A DNA stretch of 14,284 bases from an uncultured Eubacteriaceae bacterium (GCA_945938055.1 CAMEUH010000039.1:1-14284), one strand, 5' to 3'; counted from the first letter of the stretch, positions 1-7,732 are shown. Numbers and translations: made by a program. The notes: generated from the sequence alone by a model not told the origin.

Positions 1-74
1 TTACCACACGCTGCCAGCGCCACACATAACATTCCTGTTAAAACCAATGATGTACCTTTCTTTAAAATTTTCAT
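1..74 (-). CDS. Lipoprotein, N-terminal fragment (cut by window edge)
   Basis: Only the first 24 codons are inside the window. They read as a short basic start (MKILKKG), a hydrophobic stretch, and a clear lipobox (LAAC followed by G), so the product should be exported and lipid-anchored with the cysteine at residue 23 as first mature residue. The start at 74 is chosen because a GGAGG site lies at 84-80, five bases upstream; an in-frame ATG at 86 overlaps that site and is less likely. Nothing of the mature protein is visible, so its function (solute-binding protein, peptidase, other) cannot be told. Confidence 0.75.
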   Translation of the reverse strand, partial: MKILKKGTSLVLTGMLCVALAACG

Positions 75-201
75 TACGTCCTCCATAAAATTATATTTTA
101 CACTAATACAGTTTCTTAAAAAAACCAAAGTGTTGCATCGTGCCCAAAAATTTTAGGCATGGTAATAGTAACATTATACCCATTTTTATGCAAGACATAA
201 T

Positions 202-456
202 CTAATGATTCTTATGCAGATATTTTTCCTTCGTTGCCATTCCACCACGGATATGACGTTCACTCTTATTGACAGCAAGAATTTCTTTCGCCTCATCCGC
301 AAGACCCGGATTAATCCGCGGCAGCCTGGACGTTACATCCATATGTACCGTACTTTTACTTACACCGAATTTTCGTGCCGTCTGGCGCACTGTTGATTTA
401 TTGGCAATGATATATTCGGCAATACTGACTGCTCTTTCTTCGATATAGCTTTTCAA
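202..456 (-). CDS. spoIIID: Stage III sporulation transcriptional regulator SpoIIID
   Basis: 84 residues, close to the usual SpoIIID length. SpoIIID is a small DNA-binding protein that acts in the mother cell, repressing and activating sigma-E genes before sigma-K takes over. The sequence shows the family signature: a start like KSYIEERAVSIAEYII, a helix-turn-helix around residues 20-45 with the core KFGVSKSTVHMD, then RLP-INP-LA-E-KEIL and a basic tail RHIRGGMATKEKY. It begins with TTG at 456, behind a GAGGAT site nine bases upstream. A sigma-E-like promoter lies at 488-516. It is divergent from trkA. I see no convincing terminator between it and the lipoprotein gene that follows on the same strand, so read-through is possible. 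Identification is very secure. Confidence 0.95.
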   Translation of the reverse strand: MKSYIEERAVSIAEYIIANKSTVRQTARKFGVSKSTVHMDVTSRLPRINPGLADEAKEILAVNKSERHIRGGMATKEKYLHKNH

Positions 457-487
457 TGTGATAAATCCTCACAATAATGGTTGTTAC

Positions 488-516
488 ATTGTATGTTTTT
501 TTCAACCAAGTATGAC
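488..516 (-). promoter_or_regulatory. Sigma-E-type promoter of spoIIID
   Basis: On the minus strand a -35 of GTCATACT (516-509), a 13-base spacer, and a -10 of CATACAAT (495-488). This fits the Bacillus sigma-E pattern (-35 about KMATATT, -10 CATACAHT) closely, with an exact -10. The start point would be near 481, leaving a leader of about 25 bases before the TTG start. It agrees with the known mother-cell expression of spoIIID. Confidence 0.75.
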
Positions 517-546
517 AAAATAGTTAATGTATTTTTCCTACACGGA

Positions 547-555
547 TGATATAAT
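547..555 (+). promoter_or_regulatory. Extended -10 promoter of trkA-trkH
   Basis: TGATATAAT is a perfect extended -10 element (TGN followed by TATAAT). No good -35 hexamer is found at 16-18 bases upstream, which is usual for extended -10 promoters. The start point would fall near 562, giving a very short leader with AGGAGG at 566-571. Confidence 0.6.
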
Positions 556-579
556 ATTGACTTACAGGAGGATTCTTCA

Positions 580-1971
580 ATGCTATTTAAAGACGTAAAT
601 ACCACCAAAAAAGGTTTAAAAATTATTATTGTTGGCTGCGGCAAGGTCGGTGCCACACTGACAGAACAGCTTAGTAAGGAAGGCCATGACATTACCATCA
701 TTGACAAAAATGCACAGGCCGTCCAGTCTCTTGCCGATATACATGATGTCATGGGAATCGTTGGAAACGGTGCCAGTTATAGTGTCCAGATAGAAGCCGG
801 AATCGAAGATACGGATTTAATTATTGCCGTAACCAACTCAGATGAGTTGAATCTCTTATGCTGTACCGTTGCAAAGCGTGTCGGAAACTGTGCTGCCATT
901 GCCAGAGTCCGTACACCGGACTATAGTGAAGAAGTCGGATATCTTCGTGAGAAACTGGGGCTTGCCATGATTATTAATCCGGAACTGGAAGCTGCAAGCG
1001 AGGTTTCCCGTGTTCTTTACCTTCCAACTGCACTGGAAATCAACACGTTTGCCCATGGTCAGGCCGAAATGATTAAAATACAGATTCCGGAAGGCAATGT
1101 CATGCATGGTCAGACTATTGCACTCCTTTGCAGAAGCATTTCCGTAAAAATTCTGATTTGCGCTATTGAACGAGATGGAGAAGTTTTTATTCCATCCGGA
1201 AATTTTATCCTAAAAGCAGGTGACCGCATTTCTTTTATTGCTTCCAGACAGAATGCCAGAAGCTTCCTTCAACAGGTTGGCTTTCAGACCAATCAGGTAA
1301 AGGATACCATGATTATTGGTGGCGGCAAGGCAGCTTACTATCTTGCCAAGCAGCTTCTCAACATGGGCATTGGAGTAAAGATTATTGAAAGCAACCGGGA
1401 ACGTTGTGAAGAGTTAAGCATTCTCCTTCCAAATGCCATCATTATCAACGGTGACGGAACCGATGAAGAGCTTCTTAAGGAAGAAGGTATTGAATGTGTA
1501 GAATCCTTTGTTCCACTGACCGGACTTGATGAAGAAAATATCATGCTGACCCTGCACGCCAAAAAAATTTCCAAGGCAAAAGCAATCACCAAGATTAATC
1601 GAATTACCTTTAAGAATGTCATCTCCAGCTTAGATCTTGGAAGTGTTGTATATCCGCGATACATAACATCAGAAGCCATTATTGCCTATGTACGTGAAAA
1701 GAAAGCATCCATGAACAGCAACATTGAAACTCTTTATCATATGTTTGATTCCCGTGCCGAGGCAATCGAATTTCTCATTGACAAAAAATCTGACATTACC
1801 AATGTTGCCCTGATGGACATGAAATTAAAAGATAATCTCCTGATTGCACTGATTAGCCGGAACGGAAAAATTATCATTCCAAACGGTACAGATTCCATCC
1901 AAAAGGGAGATACAGTTGTTGTAGTAACCAAACATACCGGTCTTAACGACATTCAGGATATTTTGAAATAG
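580..1971 (+). CDS. trkA: Trk potassium uptake system, cytoplasmic NAD-binding subunit TrkA
   Basis: 463 residues, matching full-length TrkA (about 458 in E. coli). TrkA forms the cytoplasmic gating ring under the TrkH channel and senses nucleotides. The sequence has two RCK units: RCK_N1 from about residue 14 with GCGKVG (19-24) and an acidic D42 at the end of strand two; RCK_C1 about 152-235; RCK_N2 from about 243 with GGGKAA (247-252); RCK_C2 about 380-463. The second glycine loop ends in Ala-Ala rather than the usual G, so its nucleotide binding may differ. Start at 580 is set by AGGAGG at 566-571; it adds about 12 residues before the usual MKIIIVG start, where no start codon exists. It is followed after 10 bases by trkH, clearly in one operon. 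Confidence 0.95.
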   Translation: MLFKDVNTTKKGLKIIIVGCGKVGATLTEQLSKEGHDITIIDKNAQAVQSLADIHDVMGIVGNGASYSVQIEAGIEDTDLIIAVTNSDELNLLCCTVAKRVGNCAAIARVRTPDYSEEVGYLREKLGLAMIINPELEAASEVSRVLYLPTALEINTFAHGQAEMIKIQIPEGNVMHGQTIALLCRSISVKILICAIERDGEVFIPSGNFILKAGDRISFIASRQNARSFLQQVGFQTNQVKDTMIIGGGKAAYYLAKQLLNMGIGVKIIESNRERCEELSILLPNAIIINGDGTDEELLKEEGIECVESFVPLTGLDEENIMLTLHAKKISKAKAITKINRITFKNVISSLDLGSVVYPRYITSEAIIAYVREKKASMNSNIETLYHMFDSRAEAIEFLIDKKSDITNVALMDMKLKDNLLIALISRNGKIIIPNGTDSIQKGDTVVVVTKHTGLNDIQDILK

Positions 1972-1981
1972 CGGAGGAGCC

Positions 1982-3454
1982 ATGAACAGTTCAATTATTC
2001 GATACATTCTGGGACAGGTATTAAAAATCGAAGCACTTCTTATGCTGCTTCCCTGCCTCGTCGCTTTGATATACCGTGAGTATTCCGGATTTTCCTTCCT
2101 AATTACCCTGGGAATCTGTGGACTTTTAGGAATTGCCATGACCTATAAGAAGCCCGAAAGCTATGTATTTTACCTTAAGGAAGGTTGCATTGCCACCTCC
2201 CTAAGCTGGATTTCCCTAAGTATTTTCGGATGCCTTCCATTTATATTCAGCGGAGAAATTCCTTCTTTTACGGATGCATTGTTTGAGACTATTTCCGGTT
2301 TTACAACCACCGGTGCCAGCATCCTTTCCGATGTGGAAAGTCTCTCCTTCTGCATACTCTTTTGGAGAAGTTTTACGCACTGGATTGGCGGCATGGGCGT
2401 CCTGGTGTTCCTGCTTGCCATCATTCCGCTAACCGGAGGCTCACACATTAATCTCATGCGTGCCGAAAGCCCGGGACCGTCCGTCGGTAAATTTGTTCCA
2501 AAGGTACGATATACCGCAAGAATCCTTTATATCATTTATATCGGCATTACCATACTTGAGTTTCTTCTGCTGATTCTTGGAAAAATGCCGGTATTTGACG
2601 CCATTACAACCTCATTCGGCACCGTGGGAACCGGTGGCTTTGGTATCAAGAATGACAGTCTTGCCAGCTACTCTCCATATATTCAGTGGGTTGTAACCAT
2701 TTTCATGATTCTGTCCGGTGTTAATTTTAATGCATACTATCTTCTTCTGTTCCGCTGCTGGAAAAATGCGTTCAATATGGAGGAAGTAAAATATTATTTA
2801 ATTATTATCGCTGTGGCAACCATGATTATTTTTACCAGTATTTGCAACTCAATATCCGGAATCGCCGATGCATTCCGCCATGCGGCATTTCAGGTAGCAT
2901 CCATCATCACAACAACCGGATTTGCAACCATGGACTTTAACCTATGGTCCTCTTCCACCAAAACAATCCTTGTGCTTTTAATGTTCATCGGTGCCTGCGC
3001 CGGAAGCACCGGTGGTGGTATTAAGGTATCCCGTTTTGTGGTTGCTGTAAAAACAATCATGAAAGAATTAACTTCCTATATCCACCCAAAGAGTATCCTA
3101 AAAATAAAAATTGACGGGAAACCGGTGGACCGCGAAATCATTCGCTCCATCAATGTATATTTTATCACTTTTACCATTCTTTTCTCTGCCTCTGTATTTC
3201 TGGTAGCATTAGAGGGAAAGGATTTAACAACCAACTTTACAGCAGTTGCCGCAACCATTAATAATATTGGTCCGGGACTTGAACTTGTAGGACCGACACA
3301 GAATTTTAGTGGATTTTCCCCTTTTTCAAAGTATGTACTGATGTTTGACATGCTTGCCGGAAGGCTGGAGTTGTTTCCACTTCTGATTTTGTTTCATCCT
3401 GTGATTTGGAAAGATTGGATTGCACAAAGGAAAATGAGAAAAAAAGACAGGTAA
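1982..3454 (+). CDS. trkH: Trk/Ktr-family potassium channel subunit TrkH
   Basis: 490 residues, the usual TrkH length. An integral membrane K+-translocating subunit built from four M1-P-M2 repeats. All four pore loops are visible: TTTGAS (108-113), GTVGTGGFG (213-221), TTTGFAT (310-316) and TINNIGPG (425-432), each with the filter glycine. The glycine-rich segment AGSTGGGIKVSR (340-351) matches the intramembrane gating loop of the third repeat. Its ribosome site GGAGG (1973-1977) starts two bases after the trkA stop, so translation is coupled in the operon. The last residues are strongly basic (RKMRKKDR), as expected for a cytoplasmic tail. No sign of damage. Confidence 0.95.
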   Translation: MNSSIIRYILGQVLKIEALLMLLPCLVALIYREYSGFSFLITLGICGLLGIAMTYKKPESYVFYLKEGCIATSLSWISLSIFGCLPFIFSGEIPSFTDALFETISGFTTTGASILSDVESLSFCILFWRSFTHWIGGMGVLVFLLAIIPLTGGSHINLMRAESPGPSVGKFVPKVRYTARILYIIYIGITILEFLLLILGKMPVFDAITTSFGTVGTGGFGIKNDSLASYSPYIQWVVTIFMILSGVNFNAYYLLLFRCWKNAFNMEEVKYYLIIIAVATMIIFTSICNSISGIADAFRHAAFQVASIITTTGFATMDFNLWSSSTKTILVLLMFIGACAGSTGGGIKVSRFVVAVKTIMKELTSYIHPKSILKIKIDGKPVDREIIRSINVYFITFTILFSASVFLVALEGKDLTTNFTAVAATINNIGPGLELVGPTQNFSGFSPFSKYVLMFDMLAGRLELFPLLILFHPVIWKDWIAQRKMRKKDR

Positions 3455-3481
3455 GGACAGTCCTTACACGTGGACTGTCTT
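3451..3481. terminator. Hairpin between convergent trkH and the recQ operon
   Basis: A 10-bp stem (one G-T wobble), arms AGGACAGTCC (3454-3463) and GGACTGTCTT (3472-3481), loop of 8. It begins at the trkH stop and ends at the stop of the convergent small gene. On the plus strand only a short T run follows. On the minus strand a longer T run (TCTTTTTTT, about 3447-3439) lies further on and can be reached by an alternative stem AAAGACAG/CTGTCTTT. A competing hairpin GTAAGGA-cag-TCCTTAC occupies 3451-3467. Probably a two-way terminator. Confidence 0.55.
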
Positions 3482-3705
3482 TACCAGATGTTTTTGATTT
3501 GCTCTTTTTTGACGGAGTAGGTCTTGCAGAAATTGAGCAGATCGTCTTCGGATTTTATTAACATGAGTTCCGTAAAATGGTTATTCTGATCCAGAAATCC
3601 GGCTGCTTTTTCGCCGGTACAGATGCTTGCCTTTATGGCAGGGGTCTGGTTAGCATATTCTTCAATGATAGATTTTTTCACTATTTTATGAAATACTTTG
3701 AGCAT
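3481..3705 (-). CDS. Small protein of unknown function, last gene of the recQ operon
   Basis: 74 residues, not recognised. It is a real gene by context: start at 3705 with a GAGAGGAT ribosome site at good spacing, beginning 19 bases after the recQ stop on the same strand, and ending in the shared hairpin. Composition is that of a soluble basic/acidic mixed protein with no membrane segment, no signal peptide and only two cysteines (residues 29 and 60), so no obvious metal site. The N-terminal third is basic (KVFHKIVKKSIIEEY), the middle has ICTGEKAAGFLDQ, the end ELMLIKSEDDLLNF looks like a short strand-helix. A role with RecQ is possible by position only. Confidence 0.7.
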   Translation of the reverse strand: MLKVFHKIVKKSIIEEYANQTPAIKASICTGEKAAGFLDQNNHFTELMLIKSEDDLLNFCKTYSVKKEQIKNIW

Positions 3706-3724
3706 TTTTGAATCCTCTCTTTCT

Positions 3725-5593
3725 CTATTCTCCCCGCAAAATCTTCAGGAAGTCTGCTCCATATCTTTGCAATTTGTTATCACCGACACCATTTACTTTC
3801 AGCATTTCTTCTTTAGTCTGCGGCATGCGGATACACATATCAATGAGTGTCTTGTCAGAAAAAACAATATATGGCGGTACGTGTTCCTTACGTGCAATTT
3901 CCGTACGCAGGACACGAAGCTTTTCAAAATACTGATGTTGCTCTGTGCTTAGCTCGCCACGTCTTACCAGCTGTTTTCCGGAACTTTTCTCTGTATTTTC
4001 CTTTGCATGACGGATTTCACTCTTCATATAGATATGTGTCTCTTCGTCTTTTAAACGGGTATAATCACTACCAATTCTTAGAACCGGATAATCATCCTCT
4101 GTCTGATAAAGGATATTTTCCCAAATCAATGTATCAATCACCTGACGAAGCGTGCTTTCGGCATACTGCGTCAGACTTCCATATGTCTTTAATTCATCAA
4201 AATGATTTTCCAGAATTCTTGCCGCCCTGCTTCCGCGCAATACTCCAATCACAATATTAATTCCAAAACGCTGGTGCAATTCATAGACCGCATTCACAAT
4301 CTTTCGTGCGATTTCCGTAATATCATGCTGTTCGTATTCTGTCAGACAATTACTGCAGTTACCGCATTCACCATGCACCTTTTCACCAAAGTATCTTAAA
4401 ATATAATTGCGCAGGCAGTCCTTTGTAGTACAGTAGTATGTCATGTCACGCAGTCTCTTGATGTCACGTTCACGGATAGAGGCCGTTTCCTCGTCAGTGA
4501 GTTCCTTCTTTGACTCCTTATTTTCAATCAGAAATTTATTCGTAACAACATCTTTTGGTGCATAAAACAACATACATTCTGCATTTTCACCATCGCGTCC
4601 TGCCCTTCCTGCCTCCTGATAATAGTTTTCCATACTCTGCGGCATGTTATAGTGCAGAACATAACGCACATTGGACTTATCGATTCCCATTCCAAAAGCA
4701 TTTGTGGCTACCATGACCGTCTTAATATCATAGATAAAATCTTCCTGATTCTGTGTCCGCTCAGTACTTCCCATTCCCGCATGATATCGTGCTGCAGCAA
4801 TTCCCTCGCTACAGAGCATCTCATAAACTTCCTCTACACTTCCTCTTGTAGCACAATAAATAATTCCACACTGTCCCTCATGCTCCCTGACATAACGCAG
4901 AGTCTCTGTCCTCTTATCCTTCACGTGTTTTACCGCAAAATACAAATTCTTCCGATCAAAGCCCGTAATCCTTGTATACGGATCGCAAAGTCCCAGAATG
5001 CACAGAATATCTTCCTTAACTTCCTTTGTCGCCGTCGCAGTAAAAGCGCACAGAACCGGTCGTTTCTGTAGCTTTTCCACAAAAGGCGCAATACTTAAAT
5101 ATCCCGGTCTGAAATCCTGTCCCCACTGGGAAACACAATGCGCCTCATCTACCGCTACCAGAGAAATATCCGCATTTTCCACAAAATGCAGAAACCTTGG
5201 TGTATCCAGCCGCTCCGGCGCTATGTAAATAATTTTATACACACCATTTTCCGCATTATCAAAAGCCTTGTTTATCTGATTCTCCGTCAGGGAACTGTTA
5301 ATATATGCCGCATGCACGCCCGACTGATTTAAAGAGGTTACCTGATCCTTCATGAGCGAAATCAGCGGCGAAATCACAACGGTAATTCCATCAAGCATTA
5401 ATGCCGGAACCTGATAGCAAATAGATTTGCCCGCTCCGGTAGGCATGATTCCCAGCACATCCCTGCCGTCTAGAATGCAGTCTATGAGTTCTTCCTGTCC
5501 TTCCCGGAAATCCTCATAACCGAAATGCTTTTTTAATGTAACATATTTATCCGCCAATGGATGATTTGATTGATATGACTGATTTGAATTCAT
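3725..5593 (-). CDS. recQ: ATP-dependent DNA helicase RecQ
   Basis: 622 residues from the chosen start, normal for RecQ. A 3'-5' helicase in recombination and fork repair. Seen in order: Q motif around FREGQ (29-33), Walker A PTGAGKS (51-57), DEAH (149-152), aromatic loop QWGQDFRPGY (156-165), FTATATK (184-190), motif VI QEAGRAGRDG (326-335), zinc site C393, C410, C413, C416, winged helix about 425-515, and a C-terminal HRDC domain about 553-620 with GVGDNKL. The ATG at 5593 overlaps the stop of the upstream gene as ATGA and has GGAGAG upstream; a GTG at 5620 with GGAG seven bases before it would add nine residues and cannot be excluded. All catalytic motifs are intact. Confidence 0.95.
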   Translation of the reverse strand: MNSNQSYQSNHPLADKYVTLKKHFGYEDFREGQEELIDCILDGRDVLGIMPTGAGKSICYQVPALMLDGITVVISPLISLMKDQVTSLNQSGVHAAYINSSLTENQINKAFDNAENGVYKIIYIAPERLDTPRFLHFVENADISLVAVDEAHCVSQWGQDFRPGYLSIAPFVEKLQKRPVLCAFTATATKEVKEDILCILGLCDPYTRITGFDRKNLYFAVKHVKDKRTETLRYVREHEGQCGIIYCATRGSVEEVYEMLCSEGIAAARYHAGMGSTERTQNQEDFIYDIKTVMVATNAFGMGIDKSNVRYVLHYNMPQSMENYYQEAGRAGRDGENAECMLFYAPKDVVTNKFLIENKESKKELTDEETASIRERDIKRLRDMTYYCTTKDCLRNYILRYFGEKVHGECGNCSNCLTEYEQHDITEIARKIVNAVYELHQRFGINIVIGVLRGSRAARILENHFDELKTYGSLTQYAESTLRQVIDTLIWENILYQTEDDYPVLRIGSDYTRLKDEETHIYMKSEIRHAKENTEKSSGKQLVRRGELSTEQHQYFEKLRVLRTEIARKEHVPPYIVFSDKTLIDMCIRMPQTKEEMLKVNGVGDNKLQRYGADFLKILRGE

Positions 5594-5988
5594 GAAGATT
5601 TTATGCTCTCCTTTCTCCACTCCCAGACTCCAAGAATGACACAGCCTGCAAGATAGCAGATAACATCCTTTATGTCCGCCACCGAACCGATCAGTATGCG
5701 AAAAAATGTATTATTTTCTAATCCAATAAGCTTTACAACCTGAAAGAACTGCAGGACTTCCACACACGTGGCAAAGAGGAAAATATAGAGTGGGAGCATT
5801 CTTACCCCCGTTGGAATAAAGATTCGCAAAAAAGTGTATATTACCACCACAACCAGCACATCACCGATATAGGGACGGATAAAGTTATCATGGCAGAAGA
5901 GGGCGATTAGGACCTCAACTGCCAGAAGTGCCATGGTTAATAAGGCGTAGATGATGCGGATTAAAATTTTATTTTTCATCAATTTCAT
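5590..5988 (-). CDS. DUF2809-family membrane protein
   Basis: 132 residues with four hydrophobic segments (about 8-31, 41-58, 63-85, 105-123). The conserved pattern is that of DUF2809: FCHDNFIRPYIGDVLVVVVIYTFLR near residue 31-55 (core motif FIRPYIGDVLVV), a central EVLQFF, and an IKDVICYLAG segment near the end, where the family has D-x-x-x-Y-x-x-G. Function of the family is unknown. The start at 5988 has AGGGG 11 bases upstream. It is first in an operon with recQ, ending in a four-base ATGA overlap. Partnership with recQ may simply be shared transcription. Confidence 0.85.
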   Translation of the reverse strand: MKLMKNKILIRIIYALLTMALLAVEVLIALFCHDNFIRPYIGDVLVVVVIYTFLRIFIPTGVRMLPLYIFLFATCVEVLQFFQVVKLIGLENNTFFRILIGSVADIKDVICYLAGCVILGVWEWRKESIKSS

Positions 5989-6047
5989 GGATTTTAATTC
6001 CCCTGTTTTCTCCTACATACACCGAGTTTATTTGTTCATCAATTTCT

Positions 6048-6076
6048 ATAATATGCCATATAAATCACAATTACAA
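6048..6076 (-). promoter_or_regulatory. Sigma-A promoter of the DUF2809-recQ operon
   Basis: Minus strand -35 TTGTAA (6076-6071), exactly 17 bases, -10 TATTAT (6053-6048). The start point would be near 6041, with a leader of about 50 bases. Since no terminator is visible after the antitoxin gene ending at 6114, some read-through from that module is also possible. Confidence 0.65.
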
Positions 6077-6113
6077 GGATTCCTTTTTAACAAAAAAGTA
6101 AAATATCACCAGT

Positions 6114-7208
6114 CTATGCCCATTTATACCTTACACGTTCATGACTGTATGTGGTCCAATCCAAAACTCCATCTTTCATCAGCCTACCAAGAACAATATA
6201 TGGTTGTACTCCACACTGTTTTGCAAACAACTTTATCGAATTTAAAGAAAATTCTTTTTTTCTAATAAAATTCTTGTAATCTGCTACCGGAATAAGAATG
6301 TTACTTGCAAATCTATCCGCTTTTGCCTCTACTTCTCCTAAAACAGAATCAAAATCTACAAACTTATTCTTAGTATCACCATTAATAATATGTGCAATTT
6401 CATGAAATAGAGTAAACCAAAAAATATCTGCATAGCTTTGACGCAACGTCATACATAAAACAATATTGCCCTCATCTGTTTTCTTTATAAAACCCTGAAC
6501 AGGTGCTCCTTTAAAATTTTTAACTATTCTAAAAGCAATTCCACATTCTGCAAAAATTTGCTCCAACTGTTTTTGAATCTTATTTGCACTCAAAAACATC
6601 GAATTCTTAATATCTGGTATTTTCTTTTTTAGCTTATCAATATCTAACTTATCTGCAACACTTACATTTTGTGTAAGTAGCTCGCACATCCTTTGCCATG
6701 CAAACAATACATAAGGATCCACTTTGCTATTTTTAACTTGTGCACGAAATGCTGCATTATAAGCCAGATTAGGAATATCCGACAAATTACTGATATTCAT
6801 TACTTTCCGCATATCAAGAACTTTTGCCGCCGGATTATCATCCATATTCATCCAGCCTTTTTCACCAAAATACTCAACCACCTCTTTTAGCCTCTTAAGA
6901 ACGCCAATCTCCTCTTCCGAAATATTATTAACTTCTTCAAACTCCAATAATTCCCTATCATAATTAGCCTGTAAATTAATCCAAAAAGCAGATTCAATAC
7001 CCAACGCATACTCCAGCTTTTTTGCAAATGCGACTGAAATGGGTTTAGTTCCATTAACAATGGTGCTAACATGCTTTTCTGTCATTCCAGTTCTTATTGC
7101 CAATTCCTTCTGAGTCATGTTTCTATCTTCAATTACTTCTTGCAATGTCTCTCCTGGATGTATAATAAATTCACGGGATAAGCCAGTTATATTTTGATCC
7201 TTTACCAT
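6114..7208 (-). CDS. HigA-type antitoxin fused to an ImmA/IrrE metallopeptidase-like domain
   Basis: 364 residues. The N-terminal part (about 14-80) is a HigA/VapI-type XRE domain: HPGETLQEVIEDRNMTQKELA, then GMTEKHVSTIVNGTKPIS and a recognition-helix region. A helical linker (about 85-225) follows. The C-terminal part (about 225-350) is ImmA/IrrE-like, with zinc motif HEIAH (H269, E270, H273) and a second motif EVEAKADRFASNILIP (292-307). In this second motif Lys296 sits where EAxxFA proteins usually have the zinc-binding Glu, and Glu292 or Glu294 would have to serve. HigA neutralises its toxin and represses its own promoter; the peptidase-like part may sense or execute turnover. It overlaps the toxin gene by 38 bases and starts behind GGTGG/GGGAG. 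Function by family; activity is inferred. Confidence 0.85.
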   Translation of the reverse strand: MVKDQNITGLSREFIIHPGETLQEVIEDRNMTQKELAIRTGMTEKHVSTIVNGTKPISVAFAKKLEYALGIESAFWINLQANYDRELLEFEEVNNISEEEIGVLKRLKEVVEYFGEKGWMNMDDNPAAKVLDMRKVMNISNLSDIPNLAYNAAFRAQVKNSKVDPYVLFAWQRMCELLTQNVSVADKLDIDKLKKKIPDIKNSMFLSANKIQKQLEQIFAECGIAFRIVKNFKGAPVQGFIKKTDEGNIVLCMTLRQSYADIFWFTLFHEIAHIINGDTKNKFVDFDSVLGEVEAKADRFASNILIPVADYKNFIRKKEFSLNSIKLFAKQCGVQPYIVLGRLMKDGVLDWTTYSHERVRYKWA

Positions 7209-7545
7209 GATAATCCACCACTCCCTTAATTATAAATGTATCACACCGTTTTAATGCTTTTGCACTAAAGTCATTTGTATCCGGTGCAACTATTAATCGA
7301 TAATTTGCCGAAAGATGTACTGAATAATTACCATCTTCTCTTCCCTCCAGAGGCTCTATTTTACCAATCTTCGCCTGCAATAAAAATGAGAAGTTTGAAA
7401 ATGCTATCAATTGATTAAATTTCTTTTTTACAGCCCTTGTCATTTCCGCACCAATTTCTTTTCTCATTAGATTTCTTGAACTTTGCACATCATTCAAGTC
7501 CTCAAAAAGTTCCCTCACTCTTTTATCTTCATATTTAACATACAA
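7171..7545 (-). CDS. HigB-like RelE-superfamily toxin
   Basis: 124 residues, slightly longer than classic HigB (about 90-110). HigB toxins are ribosome-dependent mRNA endonucleases. Family features visible: N-terminal helices with KRVRELFEDLND and the charged middle, then the core strand pattern LEGREDGNYSVHLSANYRLIVAP (66-88), which matches the S-V-x-x-x-x-x-Y/W-R-L-x-F element of HigB/RelE, and C-terminal IIKGVVDYHG (105-114), the usual I-x-D-Y-H ending. The order toxin then antitoxin is the HigBA arrangement. The start is TTG at 7545, with GGAGAG about 11 bases upstream; the weak start fits a toxin kept low. The stop lies inside the antitoxin reading frame, so translation is probably coupled. 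Confidence 0.85.
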   Translation of the reverse strand: MYVKYEDKRVRELFEDLNDVQSSRNLMRKEIGAEMTRAVKKKFNQLIAFSNFSFLLQAKIGKIEPLEGREDGNYSVHLSANYRLIVAPDTNDFSAKALKRCDTFIIKGVVDYHGKGSKYNWLIP

Positions 7546-7566
7546 GTCCTACTTCTCTCCTTTTTA

Positions 7567-7583
7567 ATTACCTATTAGGTAAT
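7567..7583. promoter_or_regulatory. 17-bp perfect palindrome, probable HigA operator
   Basis: Arms ATTACCTA and TAGGTAAT around a single central T. It lies immediately after the -10 of the higBA promoter and covers the predicted transcription start, the right place for autorepression by the HigA XRE domain. The assignment to HigA is inferred. Confidence 0.75.
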
Positions 7584-7586
7584 ATA

Positions 7587-7615
7587 ATTTTACTATCTTT
7601 TCTTAATCCGTGCAA
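7587..7615 (-). promoter_or_regulatory. Sigma-A promoter of the higBA module
   Basis: Minus strand -35 TTGCAC (7615-7610), 17-base spacer, -10 TAAAAT (7592-7587). The predicted start point falls about 7580, inside the palindrome at 7567-7583. Leader about 35 bases to the TTG start. Confidence 0.65.
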
Positions 7616-7732
7616 CAACAACTTTTAAATTTTTAGTGAACCAAAATTACTTTATAAATTATATACTCTTTTTATGCATAATTTCCCATTAAAATCCGTG
7701 GAATTTCAAAAGTTTCCAAATTTATATACAAA

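Noticed and set aside
121..175. Inverted repeat TGCC-TAAAA/TTTT-GGCA after spoIIID as a terminator
   Set aside because: Almost no loop can form, the stem is mostly A-T, and the T run lies well beyond it, so I do not call it.
5594..5620. GTG start adding nine residues to RecQ
   Set aside because: Possible, with GGAG seven bases upstream, but the ATGA overlap with the preceding gene and the family's usual N-terminus favour ATG 5593.
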